Shown: piece after piece, positions 6,667 through 13,459 of the stretch
Layout: every line of letters starts with the position of its first letter
How positions within the stretch are numbered: position 1 is the first letter of the stretch
Source: an uncultured Altererythrobacter sp.
Lineage (GTDB): Bacteria > Pseudomonadota > Alphaproteobacteria > Sphingomonadales > Sphingomonadaceae
Assembly (NCBI GenBank): GCA_938009055.1
Contig: CALLIO010000274.1
Span: forward strand, 1-14,084
Reading direction: 5' to 3'
Length of the DNA: 14,084 nucleotides
Made by a program: the position numbers and the translations under genes
The notes under the pieces: generated by a model
Told to the model about the DNA's origin: nothing
The model's input: only the letters and a program-made list of their open reading frames with translations
The model's database searches: none

Positions 6667-6672
6667 ACTATA
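6667..6672 (-). promoter_or_regulatory. Candidate -10 element of a leaderless ydbH transcript
   Basis: TATAGT on the minus strand matches the consensus at five of six bases. Its last base is six bases before the A of the ydbH ATG, so standard spacing puts transcription start on the start codon. No convincing -35 hexamer is seen 16-18 bases upstream, and no Shine-Dalgarno is present before the ATG, which fits a leaderless message. Confidence 0.4.
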
Positions 6673-6747
6673 CTTGCGCCGAACGCTTGCGAAACGCAAT
6701 GCAATAGGGGCCGTTGGTCACAGGGCTTTTACCAGAGCAAGGCAAAT

Positions 6748-7473
6748 TTGCTGCGAGATTTGAATATCTTCAAGAAGAACCTCCCCTCGCGCCCTACCAA
6801 TGCGCATTACGGCCACGGTCACCGCTCGCGATTGCGCGAGAGGCTGCTGAGCGGCGGACCAGAGGCTTTGGCCGATTACGAAGTTCTCGAATTTTTGTTG
6901 TTTGCTGCAATCAAAAATGGGGACACGAAGCCCATCGCAAAGGCGCTGCTTGCCCGTTTCGGCACTTTGTCCAACGTCCTCAACGCTGATCCCAAGGCTT
7001 TGCAACAGACCCCCGGCATCGGTGAAAATAGCGCAGCCGCTTTGAAAAGCGTGGCGGTTGCAGCGCGGCGCATGGCGCGTTCAGAGGTGGCGGACAAACC
7101 GGTGTTGTCGAGCTGGCAGGCGCTGCTCGATTACCTTGTTATCGATATGGCGCATCTTAAGGTAGAACGCGTTCGCATCCTCTATCTCGACACGCGCAAC
7201 CAGTTGATCGACGATCACCATTTGGGTGATGGCTCAATTGACGAGGCTTCCATCCACCCACGCGAAGTCATCAAACGGGCGATGGATGTGGGCGCCGCAG
7301 CGCTGATCCTCGTCCACAATCATCCCAGCGGCAATGCCGAGCCAAGCAAGGCCGATATCCAGATCACCAAACGCGTGGCTGAGGCCGGGCGGCATTTGGG
7401 GATCAATGTGCATGACCATGTGATCATCGGGCGCGAAGGGCATGTCTCCTTGCGCGCCAAAGGACTGATCTAG
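6748..7473 (+). CDS. radC: RadC-family JAB/JAMM protein (TTG start)
   Basis: 241 residues, in the usual RadC size range. An N-terminal helical part (HRSRLRERLLSGGPEALADY) is followed by a helix-hairpin-helix-like TPGIGENSA at 88-96, then a JAMM metalloprotease-like domain with E140, H190-N-H192-P-S-G, S200 and D203, the complete metal-site set. RadC was named as a DNA repair gene, but later E. coli work did not confirm that role, so the function stays open. No in-frame ATG or GTG lies near the expected start. The reading frame is open far upstream, but that stretch is antisense to ydbH. TTG at 6748 with AAGG at 6739-6742 is preferred; TTG at 6760 is the alternative. It diverges from ydbH and converges with the next gene, four bases apart. 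Confidence 0.9.
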   Translation: MLRDLNIFKKNLPSRPTNAHYGHGHRSRLRERLLSGGPEALADYEVLEFLLFAAIKNGDTKPIAKALLARFGTLSNVLNADPKALQQTPGIGENSAAALKSVAVAARRMARSEVADKPVLSSWQALLDYLVIDMAHLKVERVRILYLDTRNQLIDDHHLGDGSIDEASIHPREVIKRAMDVGAAALILVHNHPSGNAEPSKADIQITKRVAEAGRHLGINVHDHVIIGREGHVSLRAKGLI

Positions 7474-7477
7474 ATCC

Positions 7478-10276
7478 CTAGAATTTAAGGCCCCACGCGC
7501 TGTAGGTTTCGCGCAAAGAAGGGCTCATCGTCAAAGCCAGATCAACATCGTCGCGGCCCTTTTTGTCGCCTTGCGCCATTCGCACAACCCCGCGCAGCAG
7601 GCGCGATTCGGACAGGCCCGGCTCGAGCAATAGTGCGGCATCCAGATCAGCCTTCGCCTTCTCTAAATCGCCCATCCGGTAATAGGCAAGCGCGCGGCTA
7701 TCGAGCACGGAAGGCGAATATTCCGCCCGCTCGACCGCCTCAGTACACGTCGCAATTTGCGCCGCATCGACAATGTCCCAAGTGCCCGCATGCCAGCAAA
7801 TGGCATTCAGCAGGCTGCCATCACCGGGCCGAACAGCGCGCCGATCCTCAAGCACTTGCAAGCCTTCTTGCGCTTCGCCCGCCCAGCCCATCGCTGTGGC
7901 CATCACAATGTCTTCGACCATCTCATTAGCGCCAAGGCCGCGGTAGTCTTCTGCCAGCAGCATGGCATCATCCCTGCGGCCCAAAAGCGCCAGCAGCTCA
8001 ACCTGCTCGGAATAAGTGCTGCCATTGGGATCGAGCGATTCGATCTCTTCATAGTCGGCCAGTGCGCCCGCAATATCGCCGGTTTCGCGCAGCATTGCCG
8101 CGCGCGTCCACAACAGATCAGACGTGCGTTCCAGCTCGATCGCAGCGTTCACATCGGCCAGCGCGCCAGCAAAATCATAGGTCCGCTCGCGCAAATTGGC
8201 GCGATAGGACAGCGCATAGACCCGCTCTTCATTGCTATCAGCATCGGCGACAATCGTATCGAAAGCCGATTTGATCGGGGCAAGCAGCTTGGCGTTCTTG
8301 CCCGCATATTCCCATTCGCGGCGCACATCACGCCCGCTCTGGATTTTGGGAAGCGCCCTACCCAACCGCGTAATCGCGCGCTTCGCATCGGCAATGTCGG
8401 CCGCTGGCAATTCGCGTTGCAGACTGCGGGTGGATTGCGTGAGGGTAAAGCGATTGCCTTCCAGCGCGCTCTTGGACTTGATCTCGACCCCGCCGATAAT
8501 CTCGTCCACATCCAAGCGGCCTCTGACGCTGAATTCGCTGCGTTCTTCCGGCAACAGGATTTCCAGATCGGTGGCGAAGTAATTGGGACCGTTGAGCCGC
8601 AAGGGAACATCGCGCCACGCCTTGCGCGCACGGTCTGCGTTGAAGTTGACGCTGCGGGCGGGCTGCGATGGGGCGACCATCTGAAAAATCGCCCGCTCGC
8701 GCTTGAAGCTGCTTTCCGCAAAGCCTTGCGCCTTGATCCGCGCCAGCCCGCTATCAATGTCATAGGCGACGGTGTAGTCGGTGACTTCGCCGGAACCGAC
8801 CAAGCCCAGCACAGCGTTCTCGACCGCATCTTCTTGCTGATCGAGATCGGACTGCTCTGCCACAGCGCGCCATTGCGAACCCATTGCTCCGCGATACTCG
8901 ACCGTCAGATCAAACAGAGCTGGCACGCGAATGCCGGCGCTGTGATCGAGCGTCAGCTTAATCGAACGATCGGGAGAGAGCAGCGCGCGCTCCTCCATCT
9001 CGACCAGATCAGCCCCCTCGGCGCGAAGCGGCAGTGCATAGAAGAAGCGCGGCACGGAATACATCGTGTCGCGGCGCGTCCCGGTCATCGTGCCATCGAG
9101 CCAGAAGGTCTCGCCATCCACTTCAGCGCGAACAATCATATGATCAAAATTGCCCGGCATCGGTGCCAGATCGGGCAGCGCGTCTCCGGCCTGCGTGCGC
9201 ACCAGCACAACTTCGGAATCGAGGCCCAATTCCTGCAAGATCGCATGGAGCAAGACAGACTTCGCCTTGCAATCGCCAAAGCGCTTTTCCCAAGTATCAT
9301 CAGGCATTTGCGGCAGGTAATTTCCGCCATTCAAGCCATCCAGCAGATAGCTCACCTGTTCTTGCACCATGGCAAGGGATGCTGCCATCTGGTCGAGCGG
9401 ATCATCGCTGGATGCTTTGATACGGGCCACTTCCTTGGCAAGCTCGCTTCCTGGCCCAATCGCGCCTGCAATCTCATAGTGCGGCGCCATCGAGCGCGAG
9501 ACCGCCTGCCAGTCGGCATAGGTCGTCACCTGCATTGCCGGACTGAGCATATAGCGCAGCGGCGCATTGCCTGGCTTTTGATCTTGTTCGGGCAGCGGCA
9601 TAGAAGCGCGCCATTCCATATGATCGCCGTTTAGTTGGGGCGGACTGAGATCGGCCTTGCCCATGATCGCGGTGGAAACCGGCATATCCTTGGGCCAGCT
9701 GATAGAGACATAGCCATCGCCCAACGGAAATGGTTTGGTGAACAGGCCCGTTTGCCATTGCACCTCTTTGCCCAGCGCCTGATCCGAATTGGTAACCGAA
9801 TAGGTAAGCCGCAAAAGATCGCCCAATTGCGCGCCGGCGACCGGCATGGTTGCCGTCAGTTGGCCATCGAGCATGCGCGATTCGAGCCGCCGCTCGCGCC
9901 GCAGGACTTCGAATTGTGTTTCCCCGTCAAGCAGGCTGATTTCCTTGCCATCGCGCAGCAAAACCGCCTCGTGGATGATGAGATCACCCTTGTCGGGCAG
10001 CCAACCAGCCTGAAGCGTGCCGAATTGATTAAGCGCTTCTGGCGAATCGAGCGCCACTACAAATTCGGAATAGGTCCACAGCCGCCCTGTTTCGATCCGT
10101 GCTTGCTGACCCAGCAAAACCAACGGCGATGAATTGTCGCGCGATGCCGCATTCACTGTGCTTGGCTCAACCCAATCGGGCGCCGGTTCATATAGCGGCT
10201 CCTCACCTGCAAAGGCCGTGCTTGCCGAAGCCAGCAAGAGTGCAGAAAGAGAAAGTTGAACGCAGCGCATCGTCAT
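7478..10276 (-). CDS. Secreted DUF3857/transglutaminase-like/TPR protein
   Basis: 932 residues, function unknown. The signal peptide (SLSALLLASASTAFA) is likely cut after A23. Residues about 55-245 look like DUF3857, a beta-rich domain. Residues about 280-400 form a transglutaminase/cysteine-protease-like core with the full triad: C336 in RFGDCKAKSVLL, H379 in NFDHMIV and D394 in WLDGT. A further beta-rich region follows to about 650, then helical repeats from about 680 to 925 with TPR character (for example FAGALADVNAAIEL and DLEKAKADLDAALLLEPG). An intact triad suggests a real amidase, protease or cross-linking activity in the periplasm, but no substrate can be named. ATG at 10276 has AGGGG about 9 bases upstream; an ATG two codons later is possible. 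Transcribed alone, divergent from purB. Confidence 0.9.
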   Translation of the reverse strand: MTMRCVQLSLSALLLASASTAFAGEEPLYEPAPDWVEPSTVNAASRDNSSPLVLLGQQARIETGRLWTYSEFVVALDSPEALNQFGTLQAGWLPDKGDLIIHEAVLLRDGKEISLLDGETQFEVLRRERRLESRMLDGQLTATMPVAGAQLGDLLRLTYSVTNSDQALGKEVQWQTGLFTKPFPLGDGYVSISWPKDMPVSTAIMGKADLSPPQLNGDHMEWRASMPLPEQDQKPGNAPLRYMLSPAMQVTTYADWQAVSRSMAPHYEIAGAIGPGSELAKEVARIKASSDDPLDQMAASLAMVQEQVSYLLDGLNGGNYLPQMPDDTWEKRFGDCKAKSVLLHAILQELGLDSEVVLVRTQAGDALPDLAPMPGNFDHMIVRAEVDGETFWLDGTMTGTRRDTMYSVPRFFYALPLRAEGADLVEMEERALLSPDRSIKLTLDHSAGIRVPALFDLTVEYRGAMGSQWRAVAEQSDLDQQEDAVENAVLGLVGSGEVTDYTVAYDIDSGLARIKAQGFAESSFKRERAIFQMVAPSQPARSVNFNADRARKAWRDVPLRLNGPNYFATDLEILLPEERSEFSVRGRLDVDEIIGGVEIKSKSALEGNRFTLTQSTRSLQRELPAADIADAKRAITRLGRALPKIQSGRDVRREWEYAGKNAKLLAPIKSAFDTIVADADSNEERVYALSYRANLRERTYDFAGALADVNAAIELERTSDLLWTRAAMLRETGDIAGALADYEEIESLDPNGSTYSEQVELLALLGRRDDAMLLAEDYRGLGANEMVEDIVMATAMGWAGEAQEGLQVLEDRRAVRPGDGSLLNAICWHAGTWDIVDAAQIATCTEAVERAEYSPSVLDSRALAYYRMGDLEKAKADLDAALLLEPGLSESRLLRGVVRMAQGDKKGRDDVDLALTMSPSLRETYSAWGLKF

Positions 10277-10306
10277 TAATGTTTGCCCCTAAACCGGTTG
10301 GCCAAG

Positions 10307-10334
10307 ACGCTATCACCCGCCCTCTTTTAGTCAA
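10307..10334 (-). promoter_or_regulatory. Candidate promoter of the DUF3857 gene
   Basis: On the minus strand TTGACT (10329-10334) stands 16 bases before TAGCGT (10307-10312). The -35 is good and the -10 matches only half of the consensus. A start near 10300 would give a leader of about 25 bases. The site is within the 210-bp divergent gap shared with purB, the largest gap in the window. Confidence 0.35.
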
Positions 10335-10418
10335 ACATTGAGTTTGCCTAGGTGTTTCAATCAGGCGCTATTGGGCCTTGCACGAAACAGCTATCCGCAA
10401 GCAGCTTTCCTCCAGACC

Positions 10419-10446
10419 TTGAATTGCTTTCTCGCTCGGCTAAGCC
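10419..10446 (+). promoter_or_regulatory. Candidate promoter of purB
   Basis: TTGAAT (10419-10424), a 16-base spacer, and TAAGCC (10441-10446), giving a leader of roughly 35 bases before the purB ATG. Match quality is moderate to weak. No purine riboswitch or clear operator pattern was recognised in the rest of the 210-bp gap. Confidence 0.25.
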
Positions 10447-10486
10447 GCGCAGGCACACACCCAACACTACTTTGGAGTCGCTACAC

Positions 10487-11797
10487 ATGGTCCCCCGCTA
10501 CGCCCGCCCCGAAATGACCGCGATTTGGGAGCCGGAATCGAAATATCGGATTTGGTTCGAGATCGAGGCGCATGCGACACAAAAGCTGGCAGATTTGGGC
10601 GTCGTTCCCGAAAGTGGCCCCAAGGCGCTGTGGGATTGGTGGAACACAGATCCCAAGGTGGATGTCGAGGCAATTGACGCCAAGGAAGCTGTGCTCAAGC
10701 ATGATGTGATCGCGTTCCTCGATTGGGTTGCCGAACAAGTCGGCCCCGAAGCGCGCTTTATGCATCAGGGCATGACCTCTTCCGATGTGCTCGACACCAC
10801 GCTCGCCGTGCAATTGGCGCGGGCCTCTGACATTTTGCTGGCCGATCTCGATGATCTACTCGCCGCGATCAAGAAGCGCGCAGAAGAGCATAAATTTACG
10901 CCGACTATCGGGCGTAGCCACGGCATCCATGCAGAGCCTGTGACCTTCGGATTGAAACTGGCTCAGGCCTATGCCGAATTTGATCGCTGCAAAAAACGGC
11001 TGGTGGCAGCGCGCGAAGAGATTGCGACCTGTGCAGTATCCGGCGCGGTTGGCACTTTCGCCAATATCGACCCTGCGGTCGAAGAATATGTCGCTGAGAA
11101 ACTTGGCCTGACAGTGGAGCCTGTCTCCACCCAAGTGATTCCGCGCGACCGCCATGCGATGTTCTTTTCCGTGCTTGCCGTCATTGCCAGCTCGATCGAG
11201 CGGTTGGCGGTAGAAGTGCGCCATTTGCAGCGCACCGAAGTTTTGGAGGCAGAGGAATATTTCGCGCCGGGGCAAAAAGGCTCCTCTGCCATGCCGCATA
11301 AGCGCAACCCGATCCTCACAGAAAACCTCACCGGCCAAGCGCGCATGATCCGCGGCTATGCCCTGCCAGCACTGGAAAATGTGGCTTTGTGGCACGAGCG
11401 CGACATTTCGCACTCTTCGGTTGAACGCTTTATTGGACCCGATGCGACAATCACGCTCGACTTTGCGCTGAAGCGCCTGACCGGCGTAGTCGACAAATTG
11501 CTCATCTATCCAAAGCGGATGCAGTCCAACATGGACCGCATGGGTGGGCTGATCCATTCACAGCGCGTGCTGCTTGCGCTCACTCAAGCAGGCGTGACCC
11601 GCGACAATGCTTACCGCCTTGTCCAGCGCAATGCGATGAAGGTTTGGGAATCGGACGGCAAGCTATCGCTGCTCGAATTGCTCAAGGGTGATGAGGAAGT
11701 GACCGCCGCGCTTAGCGAAACCGAGATCGAAGAAAAATTCGACCTCGATTATCACATGAAGCATGTCGAAACGATCTTCGCACGCGTCTTCACTTGA
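10487..11797 (+). CDS. purB: Adenylosuccinate lyase
   Basis: 436 residues, normal for the short-form PurB. It acts twice in purine synthesis, splitting fumarate from SAICAR and from adenylosuccinate, in the cytoplasm as a homotetramer. The fumarate lyase signature is clear: GSSAMPHKRNP at 265-275, with the mobile-loop serine that acts as catalytic base. TSSD lies at 97-100, and GRSHGIHAEP at 142-151 carries the conserved histidines of the active site. The N-terminus MVPRYARPEMTAIWEPESKY is the standard family start. ATG at 10487 has GGAG nine bases upstream. The frame stays open to 10352, but that extra stretch (45 residues) has no family similarity and overlaps the likely promoter. A 90-bp gap separates it from the next gene. 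Confidence 0.97.
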   Translation: MVPRYARPEMTAIWEPESKYRIWFEIEAHATQKLADLGVVPESGPKALWDWWNTDPKVDVEAIDAKEAVLKHDVIAFLDWVAEQVGPEARFMHQGMTSSDVLDTTLAVQLARASDILLADLDDLLAAIKKRAEEHKFTPTIGRSHGIHAEPVTFGLKLAQAYAEFDRCKKRLVAAREEIATCAVSGAVGTFANIDPAVEEYVAEKLGLTVEPVSTQVIPRDRHAMFFSVLAVIASSIERLAVEVRHLQRTEVLEAEEYFAPGQKGSSAMPHKRNPILTENLTGQARMIRGYALPALENVALWHERDISHSSVERFIGPDATITLDFALKRLTGVVDKLLIYPKRMQSNMDRMGGLIHSQRVLLALTQAGVTRDNAYRLVQRNAMKVWESDGKLSLLELLKGDEEVTAALSETEIEEKFDLDYHMKHVETIFARVFT

Positions 11798-11825
11798 TCG
11801 CAAAGCCATTAAGGTGCGCTGGACT

Positions 11826-11854
11826 CAGCGGCCAAAAAGGTTCAATTTCCGCTG
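11826..11854 (+). repeat. Inverted repeat between purB and the LapA-domain gene
   Basis: CAGCGG (11826-11831) and CCGCTG (11849-11854) form a perfect 6-bp inverted repeat with a 17-base A-rich loop, 28 bases after the purB stop. No T-run follows, so it is not a clear terminator. It may simply lie inside one purB-lapA-pyrF transcript. Confidence 0.3.
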
Positions 11855-11887
11855 CGTCTTGAAAAAGTCACCGGGGTAGAGAGAATT

Positions 11888-12235
11888 ATGCAAATCGTCC
11901 GCACATTGATCTGGATTGTGGTGCTTGTCGCCGTCGCATTGTTCTCCTTTGCCAATTGGGACGAGCGAGCAACGGTGCATATTTGGTCCAACCTTGTGTG
12001 GGATACGCGCTTGCCAGCCGTTGTGATCGTCTCTTTCCTGCTTGGCATGGTGCCAACATGGATGCTGCTGCGCGGCACCAAATGGCGGCTGGAGCGGCGC
12101 ATTGCGACATTGGAGAATGCAGCGCGTTCGGCGGCTTTGTCGCGCCATAATCCCGGCTCAACTTCGGCTGCGCCAACGCCCGATCCAGCGGCCAAGGGTG
12201 ATACGCTGAAACCTGCGGGCGATGCGACCTCATGA
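11888..12235 (+). CDS. LapA-domain (DUF1049) inner-membrane protein
   Basis: 115 residues. It has two membrane helices, about 5-22 (RTLIWIVVLVAVALFSF) and 44-60 (AVVIVSFLLGMVPTWML), joined by the short loop ANWDERATVHIW that is typical of LapA/DUF1049 proteins. A basic helix (RGTKWRLERRIATLENAARS) and a proline/alanine-rich tail follow. In E. coli LapA (YciS), with LapB, helps regulate LPS synthesis through LpxC turnover, and there too it lies just upstream of lapB-pyrF. Only the LapA-like part is seen here, with no LapB TPR protein beside it. The stop TGA overlaps the pyrF start (ATGA), so translation is probably coupled. The ribosome site is weak (GAGAG before ATG). Confidence 0.85.
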   Translation: MQIVRTLIWIVVLVAVALFSFANWDERATVHIWSNLVWDTRLPAVVIVSFLLGMVPTWMLLRGTKWRLERRIATLENAARSAALSRHNPGSTSAAPTPDPAAKGDTLKPAGDATS

Positions 12236-12906
12236 GCAATCCGGTCTATCTCGCGCTTGATGTACCCTCGCTCGCTCCGGGAAAGGCTCTGCTCGAGAAG
12301 GTCAAATCGCATATTGGCGGGGTCAAATTGGGCCTCGAATTTTTCTGCACCCATGGCCATCACGGCGTGCACGAGATTGCGCATATGGGTCTGCCGATCT
12401 TCCTCGATCTGAAGTTTCACGACATCCCCAATACGGTCGCAGGCGCGATGCAGGCTGTCCATGTGCTCGAGCCCAAAATCGTCACCGTCCACGCCAGCGG
12501 CGGACGCGCGATGATGGAAGATGCGAAGGCAGCAGCCGCTGATGGGTGCAAAGTCGTTGCCGTCACTATGCTCACCAGTCTGGACGAGCGCGATATGAGC
12601 GCGACCGGTATTGGCGGCAATGCGCATGATCAGGTTATGCGTTTGGCAGAACTCGCTGAAAGTGCGGGCCTCGACGGGATTGTATGCTCGGGCAAGGAAG
12701 TGGGCGAAGTGCACCGGCAATGGAAAAACGGCTTCTTCGTCGTGCCCGGCCTACGCCCCGCAGGGGCCAGCGTGGGCGATCAAAAGCGGGTCGTGACCCC
12801 GCGCCAAGCGCGCGATGATGGCGCCAGCGTGCTGGTGATCGGGCGGCCTATTTCAAAAGCACCTGATCCCGCCGCCGCTGCGCGCGCTATCGAGGCAACG
12901 CTTTAA
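12232..12906 (+). CDS. pyrF: Orotidine-5'-phosphate decarboxylase
   Basis: 224 residues, a TIM barrel of usual length. It makes UMP from OMP, the last step of de novo pyrimidine synthesis. The catalytic tetrad is complete: K32 (GGVKLG), D59 and K61 (FLDLKFHD) and D64, in the signature FLDLKFHDIPNTV. D10 (LALDVP) and the phosphate-binding end VPGLRP ... VIGRPI are also present. The start ATG at 12232 overlaps the end of the LapA-domain gene by four bases, with no separate strong ribosome site, so expression probably depends on coupling. It ends 7 bp from the convergent lipoprotein gene, with a small shared hairpin between them. Confidence 0.97.
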   Translation: MSNPVYLALDVPSLAPGKALLEKVKSHIGGVKLGLEFFCTHGHHGVHEIAHMGLPIFLDLKFHDIPNTVAGAMQAVHVLEPKIVTVHASGGRAMMEDAKAAAADGCKVVAVTMLTSLDERDMSATGIGGNAHDQVMRLAELAESAGLDGIVCSGKEVGEVHRQWKNGFFVVPGLRPAGASVGDQKRVVTPRQARDDGASVLVIGRPISKAPDPAAAARAIEATL

Positions 12907-12908
12907 AC

Positions 12909-12923
12909 AGGCGCTATTCGCCT
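12909..12923. terminator. Small bidirectional hairpin between convergent genes
   Basis: AGGCG (12909-12913), loop CTATT, CGCCT (12919-12923) form a perfect 5-bp stem in and around the 7-bp gap. On the plus strand TTCTCC follows, on the minus strand GTTTAAA. It is short for an intrinsic terminator, but its position fits a shared stop for both transcripts. The lipoprotein stop codon lies in the loop. Confidence 0.4.
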
Positions 12924-13363
12924 TTCTCCAATTCATCGGCGACATCATCTGGCGTAAGTGTCAGGCGCGGCGAGTTCACGGTCCAGCCAATCACTTTCAT
13001 ATCCTCGCCCTGCCCGATGAAGGTAAAGGTTTCCGTCCCCTCGCCCTGCTCGAACTGGGTGTTCATGCCGATCACTGTCCTGGTTCCAGCCGGTGTTGAA
13101 TTGACGTTGAAACCGCTGCGCTCGGAGGATTGAACCTTGCCCATCCGGGCTGAGACAACAGTGTAGAGGTCGTTGAGCTGTTCGCGGCTCGTCACCTCGC
13201 GAAACTCTTTGCCGGTCATGCCCCACAGCCGGTCCCTATCGCCAGCATTGTAGAGCTCCTGCCAACGCTCGACCGACTTGCCGCCCTCTTCAAAATTGGC
13301 GACCGGATTGCAGGCCCCTAGAAACACGGCAAGCGGTGCAAAAACAAAAGCCAAGGTACGCAT
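12914..13363 (-). CDS. Putative lipoprotein of unknown function (DUF4019-like)
   Basis: 149 residues. The signal peptide MRTLAFVFAPLAVFLGAC has lipobox LGAC with the lipidated cysteine at 18; position +2 is N, so outer-membrane sorting is likely. The mature part begins with a helix (VERWQELYNAGDRDRLWGM), then a mixed alpha/beta domain with repeated strands (GTRTVIGMNTQFEQGEGTET, FTFIGQGEDMKVIGWTV). This resembles small DUF4019/NTF2-like periplasmic domains by general pattern only. No catalytic residues stand out. ATG at 13363 is chosen because it gives a correct signal peptide and has GGGGG at 13371-13375 seven bases upstream; a GTG at 13411 would bury the signal. It converges on pyrF and diverges from trpF. 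Confidence 0.85.
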   Translation of the reverse strand: MRTLAFVFAPLAVFLGACNPVANFEEGGKSVERWQELYNAGDRDRLWGMTGKEFREVTSREQLNDLYTVVSARMGKVQSSERSGFNVNSTPAGTRTVIGMNTQFEQGEGTETFTFIGQGEDMKVIGWTVNSPRLTLTPDDVADELEKGE

Positions 13364-13385
13364 ACAGAAACCCCCAATTGCGCCG

Positions 13386-13413
13386 AGAATAGGTAAAATC
13401 GCCGCGTTCACAA
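13386..13413 (-). promoter_or_regulatory. Candidate proximal promoter of the lipoprotein gene
   Basis: On the minus strand TTGTGA (13408-13413), a 16-base spacer and TATTCT (13386-13391) each match consensus at four of six bases. The start would fall near 13379, leaving a 16-base leader that contains the GGGGG ribosome site. The spacing fits the chosen ATG at 13363 and argues against the GTG at 13411. Confidence 0.4.
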
Positions 13414-13422
13414 GTATTTCTC

Positions 13423-13431
13423 ACTATACCA
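13423..13431 (-). promoter_or_regulatory. Candidate distal extended -10 promoter of the lipoprotein gene
   Basis: TGGTATAGT on the minus strand fits an extended -10 (TG, one base, TATAGT). The -35 region is poor, as is common for this type. A start near 13416 would give a leader of about 53 bases. Read the other way the same bases are TATACC, a weak -10 for trpF, which otherwise shows no clear promoter. Confidence 0.3.
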
Positions 13432-13459
13432 GAAAACGATGACCATCTAAGGCCGATCC

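Noticed and set aside
6400..6747. Upstream extension of the radC frame to an ATG at 6400
   Set aside because: It would add 116 residues antisense to the ydbH N-terminus and across the divergent gap, with no similarity to RadC N-termini; RadC is normally about 220-250 residues.
6661..6747. A promoter for radC in the divergent gap
   Set aside because: Several TTGCG-like stretches are present, but none has a convincing -10 partner at 16-18 bases, so no site is claimed.
7757..9634. A 625-codon open frame on the plus strand, antisense to the DUF3857 gene
   Set aside because: The protein it would encode is rich in H, Q, R and A and has no domain I can recognise, while the opposite strand encodes a protein with signal peptide, catalytic triad and repeats. 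Long antisense frames are common opposite GC-rich genes with strong codon bias.
10352..10486. Upstream extension of the purB frame
   Set aside because: The added residues are low in family similarity, the first codon is not ATG, and the canonical PurB N-terminus begins at the ATG at 10487 with a GGAG site.
13364..13411. GTG start that would add 16 residues to the lipoprotein
   Set aside because: It would put hydrophobic residues ahead of the signal peptide and lies upstream of the best promoter; the ATG at 13363 gives a normal lipoprotein signal.
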